Assembly (NCBI GenBank): GCA_026075535.2
Contig: AP026545.1
Span: forward strand, 5,828,001 to 5,892,000
Length of the DNA stretch: 64,000 nt
Direction: 5' to 3'
Source: Tricholoma matsutake
Lineage: Eukaryota > Basidiomycota > Agaricomycetes > Agaricales > Tricholomataceae
Positions 10,566-22,646 of the stretch are shown here, one piece after another; the stretch's first letter is position 1, and every line of letters starts with the position of its first letter. The position numbers and the translations under genes are program-made. The notes beneath the pieces were generated by a model. The model was given only the letters and a program-made list of their open reading frames with translations, did not search any database and was not told the DNA's origin.

Positions 10566-12305
10566 AGGACCCCGGCATATGCTGTTGTATGTCCGATCCT
10601 AATGCTGATGGATATGGCCCCTTAGGCCCAGTCAAAAGTCCGCACCTGGATATCCCTCTAAATTCCGCCAAAACCCTTCACATCCCTTTTGATCCCTTTT
10701 GATCCCTAACTGGGTGAGCAAAAACTTTACCTAATCAAATGTTTTCGTCATCGGCCAGCACATTCAAGATTTTTTTCGAGTTCAAGACCACCAAATGCCA
10801 TTGGGTAACTTGGGTTGGCATGACGTCTTCGAACTGTTCTCCATCCTCCCATTTTCCAGTGGAGTTTGATGATATTTATTTACTAATTTAGGCACTTGAA
10901 GTTGTCACCTCATGCGATCCCCTCCTTCCCCCTACTTTCTCTACTACCACCATCACTAACCCCTTGCACTTATGTCCATCTCACTCAACGTACTCCCCAC
11001 TCATCTTTGCTTCCCTGATTTGCTCACAAAATCAATCACCTGAAGGAATGGAGAAAGATCAATGCATTCTCTTGGGTGCGTGGTGTTCCTACGCGACTAT
11101 ATGCGTGCCACTGACATAAAAATGACTTTCAACATGCCTTTTTCATGAACTAGGGGCATAATTGGACGGCAAGTTGTTCCCTAACCCAAACAATTATGTG
11201 TGAAGAAACAACCGAATCAGTGACAATACAGCTACTGGTATGTAGCTAGGATTCCTATTTCTGTTTTGGCCATTGAGATGTGTTTCTCTTCTCTCTAGTA
11301 TGGTGGTCGAGTCGCAGATGCAGCGGAATAACAAGACGATCTTGGCAGAGGTCGAACAACGCTTGAGCGGACGTGGTATGTGCTGTCCCTTGCGCGCTGA
11401 TTCTGTGACTAATCCTGCTTCTCCAACTCGCAGAACTGGGAACGAATACACATGCAACATGGTCAATGCAGGTCAGATCCATTTCAACTCTGAATTTCTT
11501 TTGTTTCATACTTATCTCTTTCAATATGGGCTTCAAGCAAGGGTTCGAGAGTGGAAAAGGCTCGATAAGGGGGAAGGAAAGGGTGGGCAGGGTACTGGCA
11601 GGGGTTGGGCGGCATTGGCAAAGATAGAGGAGCATTGGAGCGTAGATTATTTTCATAGGGAAATGTAGGTATTTAGAGGAATACAAAAGTTTTTTGTGGT
11701 ATTGTGAGGGATGGGAAGGGAACTAAACACCATGCTATACCTCTGAAACCCACAAAATCCCCCTGAATCCCTGTCCATTCCATGTTCCACAGAAAGGTAT
11801 GGCAAGGGTTCTCAAGGGCTTTTCGGGGATTTGCCAGGGATTAAAATCCCCTATTGTGACAAAATACCTCGACTACCCCTCCATATACCTGAGAATCCCT
11901 CAAGGGATTTTCAGGTATTCTCCCTTACAGATTTTTCACTGGGCCTTAGGTCCGATCCAAAACTGCGTACAAAATGGTCAGTTCACTGTGAAGGTCCGAT
12001 TATGGATGGACCTGTCTGGTGTAATGTCCGATCCTGATGCATACAAATCCAAGTCAAGGCTGAGATAAAATCCAAAATCCAGATGTCAAATGTATTCTGC
12101 ATAGAATTTGATAGGTGGCAGCCAAAAATTTGGCCAAAATAAGACCCTTGTTGGTGGCTATGTCCGATCCGGTGTGCATATGGATCCGACGAAAAATCTG
12201 AGGTCTGAGCCAAATGCTGATGGACGGTGCTAAAATCGGGCTGACGAAAATGACTAAAATGTAGAGATTTCATATCGGACCTATAACCGCATATGCCGGG
12301 GTCCT
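10566..12305. mobile_element. Non-autonomous relative of the P-like element
   Basis: This 1740-bp element has a perfect 8-bp target duplication, attatgga, at 10558-10565 and 12306-12313. Its ends are inverted repeats beginning aggaccccggcatatgc, so the first eight bases (aggacccc) match the ends of the 6.58-kb element. Subterminal words tccgatcct and tccgatccggt recur near both ends. No transposase motif is seen. ORFs around 11255-11686 overlap on both strands and are unconvincing, although a splice-like block at 11300-11460 could be a captured host exon. Same target length and same first bases suggest mobilisation by a related transposase. Confidence 0.8.
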
Positions 12306-12313
12306 ATTATGGA

Positions 12314-13339
12314 GCGCGATTATTTTGACGTCGACAGGTCTATCATCAGGAAACTGTGGAGATGCTGGTATTTCCAGTCAATAGTGACAAATAGTCATCA
12401 AAATGTTATATAATGAGATATAATTAAATACTTTTATCTTTATACTACAAGTAATTTACTACCAGAGCTAACATTGCAATGTTAAAGCAGTATTGGAGTT
12501 TTGGGCCATCTGATACAAGTCTGAGACAGCATTGGACAAGCATGATAATTGTTTTGCAATTATGTTGCAGAGCTGAAAAGCTATGAGAATATTCCATCAG
12601 TCTTGTAGCTAATTGTAGTCCACCTGCCAGAATTGGATTATATAGTCAAATATACCCAAACAACTCAAAATGCTACTAGTGCACAGATAATAGAATGCTA
12701 ACATTGTCAGTAGCTGAACTCAACATTTTTATATGGCTGGTTTGTTGTCAGAGTATAAGATTCAGGATGTTTCAAAAAACAGAGTCTGCACAGCCACAAC
12801 CCCTTGAGCTCAACAAAATGCAAAAAACTGATCATGACCTCAGCCACAAATAAATATGGGTGTGTGAGTAAGCATGTAAGATTGTGTGAAATGAGACAAA
12901 CAAATGAACAAATATTAAGTTAATTATATTTATAAGGCAACAATTCAACAGCTTTACTAAGTCAACTTCTGAACAACAACAACAACAAAGTATATCTCAT
13001 AAAAATGGAATGAAAAGGGACAAGAATAGTACTATTTTCCTTTCTTCTTGTGTTCCAATTACAAGGTTTGACCTATATATACATAGATAAATGCCAGTCA
13101 ATGATCAAATCCATCAGTCTGGCAGATCTGATGGAATTGGCCAACTCTACTGTGCTATATCTTTCATTAGCAGAGGGTGTACAAGAATTGGACATGTTAT
13201 ACCAAAGATTTAGCTTATCAGATATTGTACAGCATAGTCTAATATTATCATTTCCTCCTTGGTTTCCTGATGATCATCTTCTGCGTGATGTAAGCACGTC
13301 AAATAATCGCCTTCAATAATCGTCCAAATAATCGCGATT
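12314..13339. other. A+T-rich non-coding stretch of the outer element
   Basis: No ORF here resembles a known protein. The sequence is A+T-rich with short direct repeats, and near its right end (13290-13339) it carries several ataatcg words leading into the 60-bp inverted-repeat arm at 13340. Confidence 0.4.
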
Positions 13340-13399
13340 ATCCGTGTCCCAAAAATTGTGGACATAATCAGCGGATAATCGCCCTACTTTGACCGCTAC
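13340..13399 (-). repeat. Right arm of the perfect 60-bp inverted repeat
   Basis: Exact reverse complement of 2943-3002. HIS1 begins its 3' end only about 160 bp further on, so this marks the right edge of the transposon-derived block between TRP4 and HIS1. Confidence 0.6.
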
Positions 13400-13561
13400 C
13401 AATAATTGCTTGACCATGCTACCGTAATATTATTCAAACGTTCACGTACGACTCGTCTGAACGAATGTGCCATGATCCGAAAAATCACCTGCGGGTATGA
13501 TGTAGTCACTTCTACAACGATTCAATAGTTATACGGATATATCAACTCTATCTTGCCATAT

Positions 13562-14781
13562 CTAGACTCTACAGTTGTCAAGGTTGAAAACTAGCACATC
13601 TTCGGCTCCAACCTTCACCAACTCATCCATTATTGACGCGACCTTGGTTTTCTCCACCATGCTGCTAACTGCAACCCAGTTCTCCTCTTCAAGGGGGCTT
13701 ATCGTCGGCGCCCTCCTACCAGGAGTTATCGCTGTGGCGGCGGCAAGTTTGTCTCTAGGAACGTTATATTGACAAATCGTGTATTTGTTGGCGGCAATGA
13801 CACCGGCGATACGATTCGTTATCATGTCAACGAGGGGCGTCAGGTGTGGGTGTTTTGGAGGATTCGATTTGATGAGTACGGCTTCAGTCTGCAGAACAGT
13901 TGCGATAGCGTGTAAACCGGCAGCACGCATTGTCTCCCCGGATTCTAAAAACATTGATCAGCAGTAAAATGTGGCAAACAGTGAAGCTTGGCTTGCCAAC
14001 GAGATCGACTGATTTATGATGATCAATGAATTATAAGGATAGATGACGGACAGACACCTACCGATTCCATCAGCAAGCCCGAGGGCACAGGCAGCTTCTA
14101 CGCTCCCTCCGACATATTGTATCTTCGTCCGGGTTTCTCCCGCCAGTTGCAATCGATCGTCCACTTTATTGAAGTAATCCCCTGAGAGGACTTGAAAACT
14201 GGACACAACACGTTTTCCGGCCAATTCGTCCACCGTCTTGATTGGGCTTGCTTCGGGAACTTGGACTTGAAGTTGACACTTTCCAAAACCCAATCGTAGC
14301 ACCTCAGTGACAAGGCCATTCATTTCTGATTCTAGAACCACATCATGCCCTGTGATTCCCAGATCGACGTCGCCTTTGCCGACAAAAGATGGGATATCTG
14401 CAGCGGGCAGGAAGACACTGAGGAATATCAGATCCGGATAGGAATCAAGACTCCAGAACACTTACAGAACAACATGATGATTCAACACTAGGCAGACATC
14501 TAACCGGTTGTGTCTTTGGAACTGTATATCGGCGCCTGTGAGTTGATTGAGATGGCTTATCGAAGATCGGTATGACCAAGACCTGACCTGCAAGAAGAGA
14601 TATACATTTGTCGTAGAGCCTGCCTTGGCAAAGATTAGAATCAAACGTAACGATGGCAATGACGCGCGTACCCTTCTTGGGTATAGCAAATAACAAGCGG
14701 CCATTAAGTGCTTCTGCGTCTAATGAGCAACAATAATTTTTTTAAGTAGTCGAGTAGAGTAATGGACGGACTCATGGCCAT
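13562..14781 (-). CDS. HIS1: ATP phosphoribosyltransferase (first step of histidine biosynthesis)
   Basis: The enzyme joins ATP and PRPP, opening the histidine pathway, and is normally feedback-inhibited by histidine. Six exons are proposed: 14781-14772, 14719-14672, 14623-14588, 14535-14466, 14417-14062 and 13944-13562. The introns are 52, 48, 52, 48 and 117 nt, all GT-AG with agreeing phases, giving 300 aa, the usual length. Motifs in order: NGRLLFAIPKKGRLYDKC, DIQFQRHNRLDVCLV, FLPAADIPSFVGKGDVDLGI, KRVVSSF, IQYVGGSVEAACALGLADGI and the PRPP loop region ESGETMRAAGL, then the C-terminal regulatory domain ending VFNLDNCRV. The first exon codes for only MAM plus one base and its donor (gtccgt) is unusual, so the start is the least sure part. 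No lesion is seen. Confidence 0.92.
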
Positions 14782-16650
14782 TTTGCTTTTTCTGAAGCTG
14801 AGTGTTCGCACGTTCGCCGGCCACGAAGATATAATTACTAAGTGACCAGTGTAGAGATCAACTGCACTGGTGACTTCTCGATTTGAGGGGATGTGGCTGT
14901 GGTGATACCCCTTTACTTTGTTTCGTAACCCAAAGGGCTTACCGATCACTGTCTAATAACGTTATTAGCCACGGCAATTGCCGTGCTCACGACAACATTT
15001 GTCTCTCTGGGTTGTACTTCTGCTTGTCATACTACCTTGTTTTACATGCAAATAGTACAACAATAATATGGTGTTTCTGTCTTTTCAAAAAATTATTTGG
15101 GCCGAGGAAATTGATCTGCTGTTATTAGCCTGACAGTGGCACTGCCACAAGTTATCTGCCATAGGGGTCAGTTATTAGCCATCCACCCAATATTATTGGT
15201 TTCCACTCTGGATCCACAGCTGTATCTTCCAAACAAGCACTCTTAGTTCATTTCAGATGTCTTCCATTTATATCCCCTGCTGTAATTTAAAAATGAGACA
15301 AGACTTTGCTTAGGATCATGTCTTTCTTGGTCACTCCTCAATATTAATCTGCACACCTATATTTTGCTATGAATCTACTATCAAACTACTGGAAGATATT
15401 CCACAGGTATCAGGGAGGTTTCAAGCAACTTGTAGTGCAGTATACCCAGCAGTCAGTGACCTTCTAGGCAGTTGTCACATCCCCAGATTTCAGATTCTCA
15501 GCTGTGGGCTAAATACACATGAAAAGGTTAGACTCAGGTACTTCACATGTCCATGTACTGTAGATTTCAATTATACTCATATTATTCTATGAGGACCTGG
15601 TCCATTTGTTTAGCAAAAATACCTGTTGTTTGCTTATTCACTACCAACAGCACCAAAAGACATTTTGAAAAGGATTAATAGTAGTTGTGAAGAATCCTAA
15701 GTCCAGTTGCAGTTCTTTTGATTAGTAGAAAATGGCTGCAGACTTTTGTGGAAGGAGCCAGCAATTCTTTTAATTTTTAGTTCTTTTTCCAATATTTGCA
15801 TCTATTTATACCCAGCAGAGTGATCGGAAAACCACCCAAAGCAATCCGACCCACTAAGATACAGAAAGTCTGGGTATTGGAAATTCCCACAAGTCCAGTC
15901 CATCCAGTCCTGTCCCATGAGTGCATGTCACAAAATTATGTAATGCAGTATAACCTAATATGACCCATGTGACCCATGTAACCACCATAACCCATTAAAA
16001 TCGACACTCAGAACTGATGTTAAGCTAGCTACCAAGTCTCGGGTTCAGTTCAATAATGTAGTTTACATATGTAGGTAATAGATTTTCCACATTAGGGCCC
16101 AGTATACTAGCTGAGAGGGAGTGATAATCCACATATAATCTAGGTGAGGTTATAATGCCATCTGGAAATTTCTGACAGCACCCACTATCAAATTGTGTAT
16201 TTGAGTACCTGCTACATATCATTTATCTTCCCACAATATTTTAAGCTATCTTACATTGGAAAGGCTCATAATCTGCCTATTATATTGGTTTTGTCTGTCA
16301 CATGACTTTAAGCAGTCTGAGGCACTGTGCCTCCCTCCTGCTATCAGTTCACTATAATTAATGACTGAGATCTGACCTGTGTTACTACATCCAAATGTAC
16401 CTTCAAAATGCCTGTGAGAAGAGTAGAACATCCTTACTTACACACACCAGTCACAGTTGTGACCCATGTCACAATACATAATCAACCCATTTCTTGACAA
16501 TTTACCAACATATATTGGGCTTGTATTAGGGCGGTTTACATCATCTTATTGACATCTGTTTGTACACGCATATACTTTGAACCATATATACTACTAGATA
16601 TGGAAAATTCCCCTTCTTCCTCTTCGACTACTCGCTTCCCCCATACTTAG
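14782..16650. other. Intergenic region right of HIS1 with repeat fragments
   Basis: No gene is supported. It contains the HIS1 promoter side (14782-14940), a palindromic repeat (14938-15180, listed separately) and an isolated acccagcagagtgatcgg block at about 15807 that recurs at about 23006. The remainder is A+T-rich with scattered short ORFs lacking recognisable motifs. Confidence 0.4.
14938..15180 (+). repeat. Palindromic gttattagcc repeat, copy 1
   Basis: The segment starts with ttaccgatcactgtctaata, then gttattagccacggcaattgc, and ends with a second gttattagcc block near 15170. The same module in reverse orientation lies at 22786-23030. The ends resemble those of a small MITE, but I could not define a target duplication for this copy. 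Confidence 0.45.
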
Positions 16651-17019
16651 CTTTTGTATTGTCCCTCACTCCTAAATACATGTCATTGTCCTGTCATATC
16701 GCATGGTTAGAAGTGAGTTCATTTGTTCTTTTCTCTCCTTACATCCTTCCCCAGTGTTTCCTATCCCAATTGAGGCATAGGCTTTCACTTTTTGTGTTAA
16801 CACAAACAATGACACATATTTATATTGCTGATAACTCTGTGATAACGACAGTCAAACACTGTCTTGATAACTGTCCGTCCCTCTCCCCCTTACTACCTGT
16901 AGTAGGGCGAGGAACACCTTGCCAGTGGACGCCGCATGTTCTTCTTTGGGCTTGCTCGAGATCACAGACAGCTCAAACAATCAAAACACTGCGGTCGCTA
17001 CTAGTTCATCTTTGTTGCC

Positions 17020-17225
17020 TGCCTCCATCATAACAAATGATGCGCATATACCTGCATCTTCCACTCTCCCACCCTGCCTTGCCTCTGTTGTGACAAATGG
17101 CACACATATAGCCAGATCTTCCACTCCATCACCTCGCCTCACCTCCGTCGTGACAAATGATGTGCATATTCAAACTCCTCCCATTGATGTTGTGACAAAT
17201 GATGCTAACATACCTGTAAACTCTT
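17020..17225 (+). repeat. Degenerate tandem repeat ahead of the gypsy fragment
   Basis: The phrase gtgacaaatgatgcncatat recurs four times at roughly 40-70 bp spacing, alternating with cctcgcctcacctccg-like sequence. It encodes VVTNDAHI-type repeats in one frame and may be the N-terminal part of the following gag, or its leader. Confidence 0.5.
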
Positions 17226-17248
17226 CACCTCCCAGACACAGATGAGCT

Positions 17249-19537
17249 TTGTCTTCCTCTTTGGACGATTATCATATTATCCCCTTGGCTACAACCATGT
17301 CTTCCACTACATCTAATGCTGTCCTAAGCCTCAACAATGGCAAGCACCCCATGATCTCCACGGGAACCATGACTCCTGAATTGCTGCATCGGTTCAAGCA
17401 CCATGTGTGTGGATACCTTCACAACAAGGATGGACTCAAAGCAAAAGGCTTCGTCGACCACATCGTATACTCCTTCAAAGACCCACTGTTCTTGGACTGG
17501 TACCAATCGCAACAAGAACTCCTGTTGGTACTCTCTTTTGTGGACTTCATGATCAAAGGTCGTTTGCGTTGGTTGCCTAAATGCTGGCAACAGGAGCTTT
17601 CCCAGAAGGTATGATCTACAAAACAAAACAAGACACCCTTCTCTGAGTTCATAGACTCGATGTGCCGAGACAACCTTCTGCTCAAAAAACTCTCAATTCC
17701 ATCTTTCCCCTACCCAACTTCATATGCAGATTGAATCTAACATCTTGCCTGAGCTTGCTGCTGCCTTTGACCGATGGAAGGACAATCATGAGTCCTCTGA
17801 CAATGAGACTGATGAGGACATCGATGCAGGTGTTGACCCTGAAGCTGCAGCTGCAGCCATTGTCACGAAAGCAGCCATGGATGCTTTGAAGGCAGAAAAC
17901 AAGCTGCAGAGCTTCATCGATACATTGACCAAGCTGGACCAGAAGCTCATTGAAGATAGAACTGCTCACAAGTGAGATGCCAAAGAAGCTGCAAGGAGCC
18001 TGAAATGATCGAGGTCTACTGTAGGACTTGCTGATAACACTAGACGAGCACCATTCTCTTGTGCCCAGGCAGAAAATACTTCTTGTAACGCTACATCGTC
18101 ATCCACTGCACGTCCACCCAAATTAACTGATTGTGAGTGAAAATACCTTGAGGCCTACAATGGGTGCAAGAAGTGCCATGGGTTTTACATGCCAGATGGA
18201 CACACTTGCAATTTCCCATCTGGAGATGGATACATTGAATGATCAATGACAGCTGTAAACAAGGCACATAAATGGATCAAGATGCCTGCATTGCCTATTC
18301 CTTGAGATGAACAGGGCACAAGTGTGGGCACAGTGTCCTTGTTGAACAATGTTTACAACACTGCGCCACCTCAACCCAACACCATTCTGCCCACTCGGCC
18401 CATCGTGAGTGTTTTAGGCATGTCCTCATATCCTATTGCTGCTGTCTACCCACTGAATGAGAGTTCCATTCTTGGTGGGGGGGACAGTGACCTCTCGCCT
18501 CTCGTGTGACTCCAATGACTCAGTAAGCATGCACGTTCCTTTCTTCAAACCCCACCTTGTGTGGGAGTGTGCAGTGGATATGCTAGATGCTTCCACCTTG
18601 TCTCGTGTCGAAGTTTTTGCATTAATTGACCATGGTTCTCCTGCAGTTTTGATCAAAGAAGAACTCGTCTCCCGTTTATGCATGACTACTCATTTATTAC
18701 CTTGCCCTTTCCCCATCTCAGGAGCGTTCTTTGATAAATCTTCTGGCTTGTCTGATGACTCACTGACCCACTGGGTCAAACTCAAGTTGCATGATTGAAA
18801 AAATTGGTATTCTGCTTGCACTGTTCATGCTCTTGTTGCACCTAAACTTTGCCATCCTATAATCCTCAGACTACCTTTCCTATCACATAATCACATTGTT
18901 GTTGATGTCCGAAACAATATGGCAATAGATTACAACTGTGGTTTTGACCTACTACATCCTGTACCACATGTAGTTCCAAAAGCCAAATTGTGTGTTCGTG
19001 ATATACTTGCAGATGTAAAAGCTATGCATGTGTTGGTAATAAAAGAACTAGAGGTTTTGTGCAAAGACTGATAACCTTTGATTGATGCACAATGTGAGCA
19101 CATCAATGATGTAGATGTCATGGCTGCAATTCATATACGTGTTGAGCAACTAGAAGCTAGTGAACAGCTCCAAAAACTCAGTGTGGGAATCAAGAGAAAA
19201 AATGCTGATGTTTTCAAACCCATTCCCCACGTTGATGAAATGCCAAGCTCCGTGCTGTGTAAAATCAGCTTGAAGGATGCTGGTTATGACTAGAAATTAT
19301 TCTTGCCCATGCAAGTACTGTGAGGCTTGGAGTGCCTTGATCCAACAACACTTAGATGCAGGACAAATTAATCCCTCCTCTTCTGCCCATGCTTCACCAG
19401 CTTTCCTTGTGCCAAAGGCAGATGCTACGGATCTACCGCATTGGGTCAATGACTATTGTCAACTCAATAGCAACACAGTAACGAACTCACACCCTCTGCT
19501 AGTGTTGCCGCAGCTCAGGCAGTCACAACTCGGCTAG
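17249..19537 (+). pseudogene. Truncated Ty3/gypsy-like retrotransposon: gag, protease, start of RT
   Basis: Plus-strand frames give, in order, a gag-like region (FMIKGRLR, PELAAAFDRW, about 17297-17975), a zinc-knuckle-like CKKCHGF...DGHTC (about 18160-18210), an aspartic protease with DHGSPAVLI (about 18630) and the N-terminal fingers of a reverse transcriptase (INPSSSAHASPAFLVPKADA, HWVNDYCQLN, about 19370-19480). The frame is broken by many stops. RT stops abruptly near 19510; the catalytic YxDD part, RNase H and integrase are absent, and no LTR pair was found. The protease and RT resemble those of the complete copy at 26268-32025, so it is a relative. Confidence 0.75.
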
Positions 19538-19690
19538 CACAGCCACCTATTGAGCCAGAAGTCAGCTTGGTCATTGCCAACTCAGCCAAAGCCCTGGCTA
19601 AGTATAGCCCCTCAACCAGCTCCTTCCATTTCTGGCTTGAGCCAGTTTTGAGCCAGCTGAGTCACCGTCTTGAAAGGAATTACTATCAAA
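19520..19690. repeat. gagcca/tggctc inverted-repeat cluster
   Basis: The stretch is built of gagccag, ctggctt, gccaactcag and their complements and can fold on itself. It begins exactly where the gypsy RT frame ends, so it probably marks the insertion or deletion that truncated that element. Confidence 0.35.
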
Positions 19691-19918
19691 GGCTCAAAGC
19701 CACCAGTATGAACAAGAAAATGTATTAGTATGATACAACCAATACAAGGATACAACAACAGGTTAATAAATAAATGTTTGAGGGTAGCCTGGAATCTGGA
19801 TATATCAAGGTAAAAAAGTACAACACCAAGCGATGCGTCGACAGATCATGGATGAAACTAACATGTACAGAGCCTTAGAATTTAAAGGCTGGAAGTTACT
19901 GATAGACACACCATTCAT

Positions 19919-21009
19919 CTAGACCCCTGCCCTACTCAGAGTCTCAGACTCTGAACTAAGAATCATGCCAGTGACACCAGCGACACCTGGCAGCTGAACC
20001 CCTGCAGCTTCCCAGTCAAAGATGCCATCATCATAATATCCATGTGTGTTGAAAAGGTCTTGAAAGAGGGATCATATATATTGGTAGTCGGGTTCAGCAT
20101 CAAATGAAAGATGGCGTGTGTAATCGAGGAAGATGTGGAACTCATCGGGAAGGCCAGCACATAGCTCAGCCATGGTTGTGTTCCGCTTTCTCTGCATTAT
20201 CCATCGGAACCTCTGCTTTCTTGATGAACCTTCCAGGCATTGCCAGGGAAGTGATCCACGGAGGAAGTAGATGAGAATATGTGCTAGCGACTCCAGATCA
20301 TCGCGTCGCGAAGGCTCAATGCCCAAGTGGCCATTGATAGACATGTAGCGGGCCGTTCTGGTAAGATGTTTGTGTACTTGATAAGGAATGTGAGTAAGTG
20401 TGAATTCATCACGATACCGATTTGCGAGACCAAAATCAATGATGTAAACCTTGTGTGAATCTTGATGGATCCCTATAAGAAAATTGTCAGGCTTGATGTC
20501 ACGATGGACAAAGTGGTGGAGGTAGATGTGCTCAATATGTGAGATCTATGAGTAGAAGATGAGTGTGTGATGAAAGACAAACACAACAATCCAGTACCAA
20601 GCAGTGTGCCAGTTTAAGGACAGTCTTGAGGGTGAAAGTGCAATTGCAAGCAGTGAAGAGGTCTTCAAGTGATGGCCCAAGAAGACTCATAACCATAGCC
20701 TTGTACCCCCGTTCAGTTCCAAACCAGAACACACGAGGGATACCAGGTGAAGAAGCGAGAGACTTGTAAACCTTCCATTCCTGGGCAAGCTTTGGATGAT
20801 CTGAGTCCAGAGGTTCCATCTTCACTGCCACATTCTCTCCATTAATGACATTGCATGCAAGATATATGTCCCCTGTATTACAGAATATTCGTTAAGATGA
20901 ATATTGCAAGAGAAATGACTTGAGACACACTAAAAGATCCTGAACCAATCTTTTTACAAAGCCTATACTTTCCACACACTCTGAATACACCAGGAGGTAG
21001 ATCTCCCAT
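19919..21009 (-). pseudogene. Casein kinase 1-type protein kinase with one in-frame stop
   Basis: Exons 21009-20931, 20872-20598 and 20545-19919, with introns of 58 and 52 nt, give 326 codons with one TGA inside. Kinase features are complete: KIGSGSF glycine loop, VAVKMEP (ATP lysine), PGIPRVFWFG and LLGPSLEDLF (CK1-specific), catalytic HRDIKPDN, DFGLANRY, and TARYMSINGHLGIEPSRRDDLES with GSLPWQ, which replace the usual APE segment in CK1. The TGA (20074-20072) falls after PDYQYI and before SLFQDLFNTHGYYDDGIFDW; arginine (CGA) is normal there in CK1, so one C-to-T change removed the last 51 codons, including the end of the kinase fold. Everything else is intact, so the loss is recent or the shortened protein still serves. 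It lies downstream of, and in the same direction as, a hAT remnant; capture by a transposon is possible but unproven. Confidence 0.8.
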
Positions 21010-21467
21010 CCCTCTGCATAGCAAGCAATAAGTGCTGAGAGGAATTAGTGGGGAGACAATAGAGCGATAGTTGAACGACCCATGCATTGATAACGTGGAT
21101 GTTTGAAGTTTGAACATGCTTACGTCAGCCACTTTCTTCGGCAAATAAGTGAGTGTTAAAGGGTATATATATAGAACAAGACTGTTCAAATTTGTAGTAC
21201 AACATAGGACAGCGCTACACAAGCATGATACAAGTACAACTTTACTGCACAAGACGAGCGTGATACAAGTACATATGAGGTATCCATAGCAATTCAAAGG
21301 AAACATCTGCAAGCAGCCAGCGAGTCATCAAAATTGAATATCAAAGGAATGTCTGAAGTAGAAAACCATCAAGTGTGCAAATTTGGACATGGGATAACAA
21401 GCCGGATGACTCAGATCCCCAGTCAGTCAGCTCCTTCAGTCGCAATGAACCTGTCAATAATGTCTTC
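21010..21467. other. Kinase 5' flank
   Basis: No gene is supported. The sequence gggtatatatatag near 21158-21172 (read leftwards ctatatatataccc) could be a TATA-type element for the kinase, about 150 bp upstream of its start. Confidence 0.3.
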
Positions 21468-22646
21468 TCATTGAGTATCAGTTTGTTCATGATGAACCAA
21501 TTTGGCCAAGACGTCAGTGTTGTCATCGAATTTGATGGCTAGATTGTTCTCATCAGTAAGAATTCCTTCAGTGAAGTGGAAAGGTTCTTTGGAGAACCCA
21601 AATTTCAACATCTGCAGCACCTCCATGAGGACAGGACTAAGCCTGTTGCGATGAACAGTGTCCATTTCAGCACTAGATGAAATGCATGTTCACAAGGCAC
21701 AGATGACACCTGGATTGCGAGATAATCCATCGCAATAGCAAAGACCATTGGGAAATCCTCGCGGTGCATCTATGCAGATATTGAGTGGTGGGTTTAGCTG
21801 TCAAAGATGCTTGGATCACGTACTTCCCAGAATTTAAGAATATTGATGTCAAGCTTAGCCAGAGTGCCAAAAGCATATGCGGAATACTCTTGATCGACAC
21901 TCTGAGTGTCAAGGCTGTTGTCAGCCCAATTCAGTTCATTGTCATCGTCAAGGATTAAGTGCGATGGAAGGCCGAGATTGACATATCTGAGTGAGGTTTT
22001 TGTGCAAGGACTGATGGCTTGTGCTGGCGTGTCTTCTAGGTTTTGAGTGGACTTGAGCACATCTGGGGCAACTGTGATGGCTTTTTTCAGTCCTGATGCA
22101 ATCATTTTCAATGGATCCAAACCTGTGTCTGATAAATATAGCAAAACTGGTGAAAAAATGCAAAAATGCATACCTTCTGTGAAGTGCAATGGATTCCCAC
22201 TTGGCTGCGACATCCAGGCATGCGTTGGTCTATCCCCAGGTGTGAAGACTCTGCGTTGGACGCTTCTTTATGACAAAAATCTCAGAAGACAATTTTTTTG
22301 TTACTTTGTGGACTGTCCTCACCTTTGCAGAATGTCTGCTCAATTACATCCACTTCTTGCCAGTAATCTGCCCCATATTCATTGTCAAAGTCATATTCAT
22401 CATCAGCATCATCTTCTGAGTGAGTTATTAGTCAAAGAAAGTCCCTGAGTTGTATCAACAAGACTTACCCTGAAAACCCTCTTCTCCATTATTTTCGGCA
22501 TCCAACTCTGAAACCTTTGAGGGACAGCCATGCTTTGGAGCTCCAGGAGGCCTAGGATGATCCTTTGATCCTTTAGGATGGCCGGGTTTGCAGAACATTG
22601 AACCAGAAAGTGTCAAAAGTGTGAAAATCAACAAAATTTGAGACAA
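21468..22646 (-). pseudogene. hAT transposase remnant lacking the catalytic core
   Basis: Reading leftwards there is a proline/lysine-rich, AT-hook-like start (FCKPGHPKGSKDHPRPPGAP), an acidic DDADDEYDFDNEYGADYW block, and then the C-terminal hAT dimerisation region: LDINILKFWEV, EDFPMVFAIAMDYLAIQ, VSSVPCEHAF and RLSPVLMEVLQMLKFGF. Several introns and frame breaks separate these. The DDE and BED regions expected in between are absent, so this is an internally deleted, decayed copy. A palindromic gtctaataa repeat at its 5' side may be part of its end. Confidence 0.6.

Noticed and set aside
11255..11686. Protein-coding gene in the 1.74-kb element
   Set aside because: ORFs overlap on both strands, with no recognised motif and atypical composition. 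A captured exon remains possible but cannot be supported.
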